Shown here: positions 54,001 through 61,499 of the stretch, piece by piece
Numbering within the stretch: position 1 is the first letter of the stretch
Layout of the letters: every line of letters starts with the position of its first letter
Source of the DNA: Nakamurella sp040546275
GTDB lineage: Bacteria > Actinomycetota > Actinomycetes > Mycobacteriales > Nakamurellaceae
Reading direction: 5' to 3'
DNA length: 64,000 nucleotides
Assembly (NCBI RefSeq): GCF_040546275.1
Contig: NZ_JBEPNO010000003.1
Coordinates: 186,001-250,000, forward strand
Position numbers and translations under genes: made by a program
Notes under the pieces: model-generated
The model's input: the letters and a program-made list of their open reading frames with translations, nothing else
Databases searched by the model: none
Told to the model about the DNA's origin: nothing

Positions 54001-55900
54001 CACCCGGCTCGACCCAGAGCGACGGGGCCGCGACTGCCGCCGGCAGGTGCGCCGGCGGTGCGGGAACGCCCGGCAGCGCTGTCGCAGCGGACGCCGTCGC
54101 ACCAGGCGAAGTCGCAGCGGGCGCCGTCACGCCCGGCGAAGTCAAGCCCGGCGAAGTCGCACCCGGCGAAATGACGGCGGACGACACGGAGGGCGGCGGG
54201 CTCTCGAACTCCGTGCGTCGCAGAACTTCTGCCCCTGACGACGTTGAACCGGCAGTCCCGTTGACGACGGATCGGACGGCGGAGGGGGCCGACGGTCCAG
54301 CCGAGGGCATCGAAGGGGTATTGGCCACCGATCCGGTCTCGTCGGACGAACTGCGGGAGAGCAGCGCCGGTGGTCGTGCCGTGGCCGATCCGGCGCCGGC
54401 GGCCCTGATCGGCGTGGGCGCCCCAGCGGCGCGACGAAGGTCAGACGCGTTCTCCGGTCCGGGCAGCCGGCCCAGTGCGCGGGGAAGCACTGCAGCCGGG
54501 GAACGACGAACGGCGCTGATCAATCCGCCACCCACCCGAGGGCCGTCGAGATCCGGTCCAGTGGACGCTCCACGGTCGGCACCGACGACGGGAGCGATCA
54601 GGTCGCCCACCCCGCCAGGTTGCATCGACTGCGCAGACGCAAGGCCGGAGACCGTGCCACCTGGGAGTGCGGACGGTGCGCCGCTCAGAGCGGAGAAACT
54701 TGTCGAGCCAGGTCCTTCGGCGTCGGCAGAGTGCACTCGCTCAGGCGACGTCTGACGTCGCAAGGTGTGCCCATCAGCAGAAGGGGACCCGGCGAGAAGG
54801 GACGCGCCCGCACCAGAATCCGCCGGATCGCCGGCGGCCGCAGCCGCCTTGTGAGCACCAGCGACCGCAGCGACGGCCTCGTCGGTTCCCGCAACCGCAG
54901 CGACGGCCCCGGCCACCGGACCGACCGCGGCCGCGCGTGCCGCCGGCGGCCGCGCCCAGGACTGCCGGAGAGCCGAGGGAGCTGTGGCCGGCCGAGCGCC
55001 ACGAACGGTGGCAGACCCAGAACCTACTGCGGCAGATGGATTCCCCGGCGAGGCAGGACCCCATGTCGGAGTGGACGCCGAGGCTTGGACTGCCCGGCGT
55101 CGGACAGCCCAACCGAGAATTCCGGCCGGACTCCGCAGGCCGGCGCCCGACGGTCGGGTACCCGCATTCGTCATCTGCGTACTGCCGACCGGGGCACGGG
55201 GGACGGCGGCGCGACGCCGGATGTCGCCGCCCCCCGTGACCGCCCCCGGTGGACCAACTACTCCCCTCGCGCCCGATCTACCCGCCGACTGACCAGAACC
55301 AGGGGTCGCCGGAACTGGCGTGACCCGCGGCGCCAGGAGCTTCTTCGCGGCATCCTTCATCGTGCCGGCAGCCTTGACGTCCGGCAACCGTCTGACCGGG
55401 ACCGCTGACCCGGCCATGCCGACCGCCATGCCGCCGGGCACGTGGGTCGACTCGGTGGGGACCGCCTTGGCCGCCCGGCGAAGTCCGCGCTGCGGCAACG
55501 CGGATACCGGACCCGCGACGCCAACCCACCCCACAGCAGGCATGCGGGACGGGACGGCAATGGCAGCTAGCTTGTCGGATTCAACGGGCGGCGAAGGCGA
55601 CCACCAGCGTGGCGGACGCATCGCCTCCGGCACCTTGGTCGTCCGGATCTCGCCGGGCCCGGCCAACTGGCGGCGGACCTGGGGCGGCCGCGCCAGCCCG
55701 GCCGAGAACCGCACCGCCGCAGCCGCAACGCTCCCCAGCGGCGCCGGCCTTGCTCGTCCGGGAGGCCCCGGTCGGGACCATCTGCGCGCCGCAAGCCGAC
55801 CGAGCCCCACCGCAGGACCGGGCGGCCGTGCACTTCCGGAGACAGCAGCAGGCCCGGTCCCGGAGGGATCGGGTCCTGCGGTCTCGACTTCCTCGCTCAC
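51038..55900 (-). CDS. Very large disordered Pro/Ala/Ser-rich eCIS protein with repeated RR motifs
   Basis: A 1620-residue protein lying between tube 2 and the LysM gene. Almost all of it is low-complexity Ala, Pro, Ser, Gly, Thr and Arg. A short motif of one hydrophobic residue plus RR plus a small residue (LRRAA, IRRSS, VRRDA, LRRSL, IRRYP) recurs more than twenty times. Only the last 60 residues look folded: a helix (LTPREWDQLVDIIVERLEDR) plus a basic tail. There is no membrane helix or signal. Start GTG at 55900, seven bases after the tube 2 stop. It occupies a conserved position but I cannot name a function: scaffold, length ruler or internal cargo are options. Confidence 0.8.
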   Translation of the reverse strand: MSEEVETAGPDPSGTGPAAVSGSARPPGPAVGLGRLAARRWSRPGPPGRARPAPLGSVAAAAVRFSAGLARPPQVRRQLAGPGEIRTTKVPEAMRPPRWWSPSPPVESDKLAAIAVPSRMPAVGWVGVAGPVSALPQRGLRRAAKAVPTESTHVPGGMAVGMAGSAVPVRRLPDVKAAGTMKDAAKKLLAPRVTPVPATPGSGQSAGRSGARGVVGPPGAVTGGGDIRRRAAVPRAPVGSTQMTNAGTRPSGAGLRSPAGILGWAVRRRAVQASASTPTWGPASPGNPSAAVGSGSATVRGARPATAPSALRQSWARPPAARAAAVGPVAGAVAAVAGTDEAVAAVAGAHKAAAAAGDPADSGAGASLLAGSPSADGHTLRRQTSPERVHSADAEGPGSTSFSALSGAPSALPGGTVSGLASAQSMQPGGVGDLIAPVVGADRGASTGPDLDGPRVGGGLISAVRRSPAAVLPRALGRLPGPENASDLRRAAGAPTPIRAAGAGSATARPPALLSRSSSDETGSVANTPSMPSAGPSAPSAVRSVVNGTAGSTSSGAEVLRRTEFESPPPSVSSAVISPGATSPGLTSPGVTAPAATSPGATASAATALPGVPAPPAHLPAAVAAPSLWVEPGAVVRRDAPPTAGPAATATSLPGPAGAVPAPPGASSSPSTPSVAWQGDVRTADAGADQTLAFAIPDHGRVSEPVGPTPMRRRSAGPVVLRSMAGPARNARESSDSESDAIGRVSAMRGGLHGFRLRRAAVLGENLPKNPSVGGPSAVGRLMAGAVGSDVSVARIPAAVRPSAAGVAGIRRVEDPSTTAAVDRFSSGAPSSRSASAAPVAAAAAGPSSAAAASTSAPAGLASTGQRGAQAAASPPAPVGRISAAAQGIPSVRPAEAPEMGHQPTTAANKPSEAGNAAVMGPTEPVVSPRILGATGGRPTRRFATGGPLRRAALQGNGSERGRVLVYQPGRGPGASPDGGRPAAAQLGHSHLGHAPQTTGQHTTGQHTAGSFAGATSFAGATLPRPGHLASLVSPGGGDLLAAVGQDTPGVRSSSLRRSLGMPQVAHVRSGGPSPAVRASALWIGGSRASAIGSATAAVVSETAVGRASVVGQTPPVRRTAVAGHASMVGPATTFRPATTSGPTTTSGPATTSRRAPVAGRAMSGTSSSGQFYPGSDAVAGGSSPLGTVHPGQLGLARAVGPLGSPRRSAAPIAVAAASLVGVGGPVKPMIGLNRGPTSGSPTSGSGGSAARGSGGSASRGSGGPPAGSSGGPGKNGIRRSSAAPGFSASGSTSSGPSWFAGGISSPIQVARVEAVPAPVGVPVRRRASDADHRNGPTVTGRATPTVPRVAFGDFARDTTARTGHAGATSASASASPAARMGWVGAPPSSGTGPALPGSVSAFSTPSAGTGAGTAPVGFGAPAQGSTIRRYPAHPERWIEPSTTNLLRSPSVAPPRSAPRPPAPGAAAAAAVSSSELRRSTTAAVPAPPFAPGTQAGGPAVPQVAQRVSAEGANGQAGSTIRRSSLLDQAPASLFDRALAQIVGGANEGRSPATIRRGTVMGSSDIGMLGHQEESKPGSIAASLTPREWDQLVDIIVERLEDRVSDELARRGRRFTPGVM

Positions 55901-55907
55901 TGCCAGA

Positions 55908-56390
55908 TCACCCGGTCACGTTGCTGGCCTTGAAACCGTGATGGGCCACTTCCAGTTCTTCGGACAGGAGGGTGTCGGTCGATCCGTCGAAGTCGGGTCC
56001 TTTCCAGCGCACCGGGAAAACACTGTCGAGCGACCAACTCCGCAGTCGTAGGCCCTCCGACGACATGGCGGTGATGGCGCCGGTCGCACGGACGATCTTG
56101 TTGCTGTTCGCCGCGAACCCCTCGCCGGCCGTCTTGTTCATCCAGGTGAACAGAGCGTCGGACTGGGTGAGCCCACGGCTGAAGACGATGTTCGGCCACT
56201 CCAGCCGACCGGGCAGGTGGTGGACAAATCCGTTCTGGCCACCCTCTTTCACGTCCTCGGTCTGCGACGACACGGCCAACCCCCTGACGGAGGCGAACAA
56301 CCCGATCTCGACACCGTCGACCTCGAACAGAAATCTCGACGACAGAGCGGGCTCTGTGCCGAGAAGCGTCATGGCATCAGGCGAACTCAC
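55908..56390 (-). CDS. Tail tube protein 2 (gp19-like)
   Basis: A 160-residue T4 gp19/Afp5-type tube protein. Features are SSRFLFEVDGVEIGLFASVR at the start, the central WPNIVFSRGLTQSDALFTWM, and the C-terminal FPVRWKGPDFDGS with EELEVAHHGF. It is a distinct paralogue of tube 1 and probably forms the initiating ring next to the baseplate. GTG at 56390 with GGAGG at good spacing; it overlaps the end of DUF6760 by 14 bases. Confidence 0.92.
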   Translation of the reverse strand: MSSPDAMTLLGTEPALSSRFLFEVDGVEIGLFASVRGLAVSSQTEDVKEGGQNGFVHHLPGRLEWPNIVFSRGLTQSDALFTWMNKTAGEGFAANSNKIVRATGAITAMSSEGLRLRSWSLDSVFPVRWKGPDFDGSTDTLLSEELEVAHHGFKASNVTG

Positions 56391-56550
56391 GGACCGCCTC
56401 CCATGCGCGTTCGTTCAGGCCGGCGACGGCCCTGACCATCCGGACCCGGTCCATGTGCTCGAGGTCCAGGAGATCGTCCAGCGGCCAATGCACGTGGTAT
56501 GCCAGATAGGCGATCTCCTGCCAGATCGCATCGACGGGGTAGCGGAGCAC
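56377..56550 (-). CDS. DUF6760 small eCIS protein, 57 residues
   Basis: A short frame (GTG 56550 to TGA 56377) encodes VLRYPVDAIWQEIAYLAYHV, then HWPLDDLLDLEHMDRVRMVR and a tail ending in NERAWEAVREFA. This is the pattern of the small helical DUF6760 proteins that accompany tube genes in actinobacterial and other eCIS loci. It starts six bases after the stop of the tail assembly gene and overlaps tube 2. It probably helps tube assembly; the role is not established. Confidence 0.85.
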   Translation of the reverse strand: MLRYPVDAIWQEIAYLAYHVHWPLDDLLDLEHMDRVRMVRAVAGLNERAWEAVREFA

Positions 56551-56556
56551 AGTCGA

Positions 56557-57048
56557 TCAACCCTGACTGCGCGGAATTTCCTCGACCCGCGTCCTGGGTG
56601 GCGGACGCAACTGGCCGAACTGATCGACATTGCCGCCCAGACCATTGCTGTCCGCCGAAACCGCCGCAGCGGGAGCGGGTGGCGGGCTCGGAGCCGTACC
56701 CGTCAACGGCCTCGAGTTGGCCTGCGCGGCAAGCAATGCCTCGTACTCCTCCTGGTCGCCGAAGTTGATCACGCCGTAGAAGTCCTGAAGGAACGCGAGA
56801 TCCGCGGCGAAGAGACCTTCGATCTCATGCGGGGTGACCATGGTGAGATCGCCGAGCGTTCGCACCACCCGGGCCAGGATGAGCACCGTCAGGCGCGGGT
56901 CGTCGGGACCTTGGACGGTCGGGTCACGCAGCGGCTCCAGCTCGTCCCGAGCAGTCGCCAGACGCATGACGCCGGTGCGGTGCACCCCGCCGCCGGAATC
57001 GACATATCCGCGCGGCAGGGTGAACTCGTACTCGGTCTTCAGACTCAC
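56557..57048 (-). CDS. Phage tail assembly protein
   Basis: A 163-residue cytosolic protein. The core (about 45-115: DPRLTVLILARVVRTLGDLT, then VTPHEIEGLFAADLAFLQDF) resembles phage tail assembly chaperones found beside tube genes. The tail is Pro/Ala-rich and disordered. GTG at 57048 overlaps the tube 1 stop as GTGA; a longer open frame upstream only covers tube 1. It is likely a chaperone for tube or ruler assembly. Confidence 0.85.
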   Translation of the reverse strand: MSLKTEYEFTLPRGYVDSGGGVHRTGVMRLATARDELEPLRDPTVQGPDDPRLTVLILARVVRTLGDLTMVTPHEIEGLFAADLAFLQDFYGVINFGDQEEYEALLAAQANSRPLTGTAPSPPPAPAAAVSADSNGLGGNVDQFGQLRPPPRTRVEEIPRSQG

Positions 57049-57524
57049 TTGACTCGGTGCAGGGACTCGATGGTCAGGGTGATCGTCTCTTTCACCGGGT
57101 CGTTGGAATCGACGGAGAGCGCATCGGTTGCGATCTTGCTGGGCCAACCGTTGGTGAAGTTGAACCTGGCCACCTCGACGTGTGTCGAGTCGTACATGAC
57201 GACCGAACCGCTCTTGCGGTTGTTGGTGCGGTCGGACAGCAGGATGCCCTTGCTGTAGATGTCGTTGAACCAGCCCCACATCTTGTCCTGGGTGGAGTCC
57301 GGCGGCGCCATCCTGGTCAGGCTCAGATCAGGGGCCTTGTTGCGCCCGGCCAGCGTCTTCACCTGCAACTGCTTTCCGTCCTTGCCCACCTGCGTGGTGG
57401 AGGCAACTTCCATCTCGACATCCAGGCCGGAGACACCGGACAGGATGGTGACGACGGAGCCGTCGATCTCGAGGAAGAAGTTCTGGGCGATGAGTGGATC
57501 GGTATTGATCAAATCGTTGGGCAT
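57045..57524 (-). CDS. Tail tube protein 1 (gp19-like)
   Basis: A 159-residue tube protein of the T4 gp19/Afp1 type. Segments are NFFLEIDGSVVTILSGVSGL, KTLAGRNKAPDLSLTRMAPP, MWGWFNDIYSKG, and the C-terminal strand ARFNFTNGWPSKI ending TITLTIESLHRV. It should form the inner tube inside the sheath. The ATG has GGGAG eight bases upstream. It follows the sheath gene by 66 bases. Confidence 0.94.
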   Translation of the reverse strand: MPNDLINTDPLIAQNFFLEIDGSVVTILSGVSGLDVEMEVASTTQVGKDGKQLQVKTLAGRNKAPDLSLTRMAPPDSTQDKMWGWFNDIYSKGILLSDRTNNRKSGSVVMYDSTHVEVARFNFTNGWPSKIATDALSVDSNDPVKETITLTIESLHRVK

Positions 57525-57590
57525 GCTGTGTGCTCCCTGGGAGTGGTGGGTGTGAAACTACTTGGTGCGAGCAGTTTTCGACGCGTCGGA

Positions 57591-59156
57591 CTAGTTGGCC
57601 GACTGCTTGTGCTGGGCGATGCGGAAGACCACGAACTCGGCCGGCTTGACCGGTGCGATGCCCACCTCGACGATCAGCAGACCCTGGTCGATCGATTCCG
57701 GCGGATTGGTCTCGGAATCGCACTTGACGTAGAACGCCTGGTCCACGGATTGCCCGAAGAGGGCGCCGGCACTCCACAGCCCACGGAGGAAGGCGGTGAG
57801 GGTGCGCTTGATGCCCTCCCACAGGGCGACGTCGTTCGGCTCGAAGACGGCCCACTGGGTGCCCTCGGCGATGGTCGCCTCGACCATGTTGAACAGGCGA
57901 CGGACGTTGATGTAGCGCCAGTCGGTGTCGCTGGCCAGGGTCCGTGCACCCCAGATCCGGATTCCTCTGGTGCCGAACGGCCGGATGCAGTTGATCCCGA
58001 TGGGGTTCAGCACGCCCTGCTCGTTCTGGGTGACCCCGTACTCGACGTCCAGGCAACCGCGGATGGTGTCGTTGGCCGGGGCCTTCCACACGCCGCGGGT
58101 CTCGTCGGTGCGGGCCCAGACACCGGCGATGTGGCCGCTCGGCGGGATGAGCACCTCGGCGTCGCCGTTCGTGCCGATCGGGTTCTCGACCTTGATCCAC
58201 GGGTAGTACAGCGCGGCGTAGGCCGAGTCGTACATGGCCGTCTCGCTGCGCCACTCCTTGATCTTCTGCGGGGTCATGCCGGGAGGGGCGTCGAGGATCG
58301 CCATCCGGTTGCCGTTGAGCTCGCAGTGGGTGATGAGCGAAGTCTGCACGGCCTTCCACAGGCCCAGGTCGATGGAACCGTCGGCCTTGGTCGCCGCGGT
58401 GATCAGGTCGGGGACGACGACGATGGTGACGTCCTCGGCCACCGCCAGACCATTGATGCCGGAGCGGGACGACTCCGAGCCGGCGAACTTCCGACCGGTG
58501 ACGGCCACCGGGGTGCTCGCGACCTTGTCGAGTGCGTAGAGACCCGGCTTCAACACCTCGATCTGGCTCGACAGGTCCGTCTTGGCGTCCAGCAGCACCT
58601 CGACCTTGACCTTGGTCGAGGTCGCGTTGATGACCGTGGCGACATTGCGATCGCCCTTGCCGAGGCCGAGATTCTCGTACGACTCGACGACAACACCACC
58701 GGAGAGCAGATCGATGTTGAAGGGGCTCGGGCCCTCTTCGTCGGTGTCGGCACTGGTCACCTGGACGGTGAGATCCGCGTCAGGCTCCAGGCTCTCGAAC
58801 GCCAGCGGCAATCCGAGCGCGCGGTCGGCTGCGGGGAGTTCCTTGCGGGACGGCTGGCCGGACGGGGCCGTGTTGGGCACCCGCACGATGTAGGCGAGCG
58901 ATCCCCCGTTGGCGAAGTAGCCGTAGACCGACAGCGGCATGATGGCACCGGGCGTGAAACTCCCGTAGAGATTCTCGAACTGGGTCCAGCTGGTGACCAG
59001 CCGAGGCGCCAGGCCTTCGGGATCCGCGGGGTCATCGGTCGGTGCGAACTCGGTGAAGCCGACGAACGCAGCGATCGCCGTGGGTGCGGACGACAACACC
59101 TTCTGCGATGACGGCACCTCTTCGACGTAGACGCCTGGTGCGGTGTACGTGGGCAT
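57591..59156 (-). CDS. Contractile tail sheath protein
   Basis: A 521-residue sheath subunit. The N terminus (MPTYTAPGVYVEEVPSSQKV, AAFVGFTEFAPT) and the C-terminal domain (NPIGINCIRPFGTRGIRIWG, then RYINVRRLFNMVEATIAEGT and FYVKCDSETNPPESIDQGLL) are diagnostic of phage and eCIS sheaths. The ATG at 59156 has AGGAGTGGGA directly upstream, so the longer in-frame extension is not used. It is the only sheath gene in the window. It drives contraction of the particle. Confidence 0.97.
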   Translation of the reverse strand: MPTYTAPGVYVEEVPSSQKVLSSAPTAIAAFVGFTEFAPTDDPADPEGLAPRLVTSWTQFENLYGSFTPGAIMPLSVYGYFANGGSLAYIVRVPNTAPSGQPSRKELPAADRALGLPLAFESLEPDADLTVQVTSADTDEEGPSPFNIDLLSGGVVVESYENLGLGKGDRNVATVINATSTKVKVEVLLDAKTDLSSQIEVLKPGLYALDKVASTPVAVTGRKFAGSESSRSGINGLAVAEDVTIVVVPDLITAATKADGSIDLGLWKAVQTSLITHCELNGNRMAILDAPPGMTPQKIKEWRSETAMYDSAYAALYYPWIKVENPIGTNGDAEVLIPPSGHIAGVWARTDETRGVWKAPANDTIRGCLDVEYGVTQNEQGVLNPIGINCIRPFGTRGIRIWGARTLASDTDWRYINVRRLFNMVEATIAEGTQWAVFEPNDVALWEGIKRTLTAFLRGLWSAGALFGQSVDQAFYVKCDSETNPPESIDQGLLIVEVGIAPVKPAEFVVFRIAQHKQSAN

Positions 59157-59536
59157 TCCCACTCCTGTCAAGGGATTTGTGGCGCAGATCGGAACGAGCT
59201 GTCGCCATGAAGTCGGGGGCCGAACACATCTGGTCGAACGCGTCGCGAGCGCATTCGTCACAAACTATGACATTCCCGACTTGATTCCTGAATAGTCATC
59301 GCCCGTTTGCCAGCCTGATCTTCAATTCGGGGTGATTCTCACCTGATTGCCGCGAAGCTATGCAAGCAAAGGCGCAACTGAGCACGTTTTGGTCACGATC
59401 AACTACCCCGAGTCACCACAATGCCGTTCACCCGACCGGGCGACGGCCGGCCGAGTCCCCTGGCAACGCCCGCAGACTGCCCGGCAGGAGCCTGACGACG
59501 GCCCCTTGGTGACGCTCCGACGGGCGCGGGTGGACG
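59157..59536. other. 380-bp gap upstream of the sheath gene, no gene
   Basis: No coding frame with family features is present. The segment 59250-59380 is markedly less GC-rich than the genes and probably holds the main promoter and leader for the sheath-to-zinc-ribbon block on the minus strand. A small dyad, GTCA/TGAC, lies at 59257-59271. I could not assign -10/-35 elements. Confidence 0.55.
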
Positions 59537-59926
59537 TCAGGCATCGAGCGTCTTGACCGCGCCGGGGAAGCTCACCGAGATGACCCCACCGAAGACGCAG
59601 TTGCACATCGAGCCGGCGACGAGAGCAGGAATTCCCCCGATCGTCGTCTGCGGAGCCATCGGGGTCCAGGGCGCGGCAACCACCGGTACGCAGGGCATCG
59701 GCGTCAGCACCCCGAGCGCTGCGGCGGTGGCCGCCGCAACGGTGGGGTTGGACAGCGACATGCACATGCCGAACGGGACGATGTTCACCATCGGCGCGAT
59801 GTCGGTGATCGTCGCGGCCGGACGGCCCTCGACGATGGGCCGCGGCGCCACCACCATGAGCGTGCTGGGCGACATGCCGAAGGTGCACGCGATCGCGGCA
59901 CCGGTCACCACCATGGGCTTACCCAC
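59537..59926 (-). CDS. DUF4280 PAAR-like spike-tip protein (Afp10/Pvc10 position)
   Basis: A 129-residue PAAR-like tip protein. The pattern is diagnostic of DUF4280: GAAIACTFGMSPSTLMVV, then ITDIAPMVNIVPFGMCMSLS, NPTVAAATAAALGVLTPMPC, and a closing MCNCVFGGVISVSFPG. The Cys residues (four clusters) probably bind metal at the tip of the cone. GTG at 59926 with AAGGAG seven bases upstream, embedded in a triplicated repeat. It is separated from the sheath gene by 380 bases. Confidence 0.93.
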   Translation of the reverse strand: MGKPMVVTGAAIACTFGMSPSTLMVVAPRPIVEGRPAATITDIAPMVNIVPFGMCMSLSNPTVAAATAAALGVLTPMPCVPVVAAPWTPMAPQTTIGGIPALVAGSMCNCVFGGVISVSFPGAVKTLDA

Positions 59927-59931
59927 GTCCG

Positions 59932-59978
59932 CACTCCTTCATCGCCCGCACTCCTTCATCGCTGACACTCCTTCATCG
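59932..59978 (-). repeat. Three tandem 17-bp repeats, each carrying a Shine-Dalgarno
   Basis: CACTCCTTCATCG occurs at 59932, 59949 and 59966. Read on the minus strand, each unit is CGATGAAGGAGTG, containing AAGGAG. The copy nearest the PAAR-like gene is its ribosome site; the other two are spares or slippage products. Confidence 0.85.
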
Positions 59979-59985
59979 AGGCCGT

Positions 59986-60513
59986 TCACAGCTTCGAGCC
60001 CTTGACGGTCGCCGTCAGCGGCTTGCCCGTGGTGGTGACGAAGCAGAGCACGGTGCGGTCCTTGCCCTGCTCCCAGCTACGTGCCGACGGCAGCAGATAG
60101 GTGAAGAACAACGAGGAGTCCAGGTAGGACACGCCGACGTAAGGCGTGAACGATTGGGCGCACGATCCCTTGGCGAACGCGACGAGCGCGGCATCACCGG
60201 GATAGATCGAGTCGTCCCCACCCGCCGGAGCCTTGTAGGTGGGGCTGGCGTAGGACTCCTGGGTGTGCGGCGCGGTGCAGGACACGGAGGTCAGGTCGGA
60301 GAGTTCGACCGTCGGCGGTCCGGTCGGCGGATTGAAACACTGCCCGATCGCCACCTCGAAAACCGAGACCGGCGTGGAGGTCTCGGTCGGCGTGCTGCTA
60401 CCGAACAAGCCAGACACCCAACTGCAGCCGGAGACCAGCACCAGGACCGCCAAGAGGCCGACCACAAGGAGCCGGGCGCGCGCTCCCCGACGCAGAAGCC
60501 CTCGTCCAGCCAT
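59986..60513 (-). CDS. Septum formation-family lipoprotein
   Basis: A 175-residue secreted lipoprotein. The signal peptide ends LVSGC (Cys30). A Septum_form-like domain follows (FEVAIGQCFNPP, then VSCTAPHTQESYA, ALVAFAKGSCAQSF and TVLCFVTT) with paired Cys residues. I chose the ATG at 60513 because AGGA precedes it and it gives a normal signal peptide; upstream in-frame ATGs are less suited. It lies 59 bases before the PAAR-like gene on the same strand. Whether it belongs to the contractile system is unclear. Confidence 0.8.
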   Translation of the reverse strand: MAGRGLLRRGARARLLVVGLLAVLVLVSGCSWVSGLFGSSTPTETSTPVSVFEVAIGQCFNPPTGPPTVELSDLTSVSCTAPHTQESYASPTYKAPAGGDDSIYPGDAALVAFAKGSCAQSFTPYVGVSYLDSSLFFTYLLPSARSWEQGKDRTVLCFVTTTGKPLTATVKGSKL

Positions 60514-60758
60514 CGCCGACTTCCTCCCGCTGCGCGCAGTCATTGGGCGATCACCACTGGTGATCACCCATTGAGGGTAAACGGACAACTCCACTTCGGG
60601 ACCCATCAATCCGGCGCCACCCGGGTGAATCGTGACGTGGGGGGAACTGGAACGGTCGGCGTCCCGCGGGGATGCACCGATCGGGCCCCATCGGGCATCA
60701 TTGTCGGGTACTCACCGCAACGGGAGGTCGGGTACCCACTACCGGGAGAAGATCAGAT

Positions 60759-61493
60759 ATGACGACCGACAGCAGGCCAAGGCTGACCGCGCTCTCCTTC
60801 GCCGAGCGGGCGCGGAAGATCGCCTCCCACCAGTCGCCGGACGAGGCGATCGCCCAGATCGTGCAACTGGCTCTCGACAGCGTCGATTGCGACTACGCCA
60901 GCGTGACCCTGGTCCACGCCGACGGCACGCTCGAGACGGTGGCCAGTTCGCATCCGGTGGTCGACCAGGCTGATGCGCTGCAGTACGAACTCACCGAAGG
61001 CCCGTGCCTGACGGCAGCCGAGACCAATGGACTCTTCGTCATCCCGGAGACGGCCACCGATCCGCGCTGGCCCAACTGGGGTCCGCGGGCCGCCGCGCTC
61101 GGCCTGCACAGCATCCTGAGCATTCACCTGTTCACCGAACGAGACGTGCTCGGCGCCCTGAACCTCTATGCCCGGCCGTCCTACCAGTACAGCGAGGACG
61201 ACATCGAGGCCGCGCAGGTGGTGGCCGCCCACGCTTCGGTCGGACTGGCCCGCTCGCGCAGCGAGCAGAACCTCTGGCGCGCCGTCGACGCGCGCCATGT
61301 GATCGGCCAGGCCCAGGGTGTCCTGATGGAACGGTTCGGGCTGCAGGCCGAGGCATCCTTCGCGGTGCTCAAGCGGTACTCGCAGCAGCACAACATCAAA
61401 CTGCACGAGGTCGCCGTGATCCTGCTGCGCACCGGGGAACTCCCCGGATCGAGCTCGGTCCCGATGGGCACCGAAACCGGAGAAACGGCCTGA
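60759..61493 (+). CDS. GAF-ANTAR regulatory protein
   Basis: A 244-residue cytosolic sensor and RNA-binding antiterminator. The GAF domain (about 20-165) includes QYELTEGPCLTAAETNGLFV and LHSILSIHLFTERDVLGALN. The ANTAR domain (about 180-232) has ARHVIGQAQGVLMERFGL and SFAVLKRYSQQHNIKLHEVA. ANTAR proteins bind paired hexaloop hairpins in nascent mRNA. GGAGAA lies upstream of the ATG. It ends six bases from the convergent sigma factor gene. The ligand and targets are unknown. Confidence 0.92.
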   Translation: MTTDSRPRLTALSFAERARKIASHQSPDEAIAQIVQLALDSVDCDYASVTLVHADGTLETVASSHPVVDQADALQYELTEGPCLTAAETNGLFVIPETATDPRWPNWGPRAAALGLHSILSIHLFTERDVLGALNLYARPSYQYSEDDIEAAQVVAAHASVGLARSRSEQNLWRAVDARHVIGQAQGVLMERFGLQAEASFAVLKRYSQQHNIKLHEVAVILLRTGELPGSSSVPMGTETGETA

Positions 61494-61499
61494 GTGGCC

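Noticed and set aside
51038..55900. Classical tape-measure protein
   Set aside because: Position and size are tempting, but the sequence is Pro/Gly-rich and not helical, and has no transmembrane or coiled-coil segments typical of tape measures. Left as unknown.
59157..59261. N-terminal extension of the sheath protein to 59261
   Set aside because: The ATG at 59156 has an excellent ribosome site and starts with the conserved sheath N terminus.
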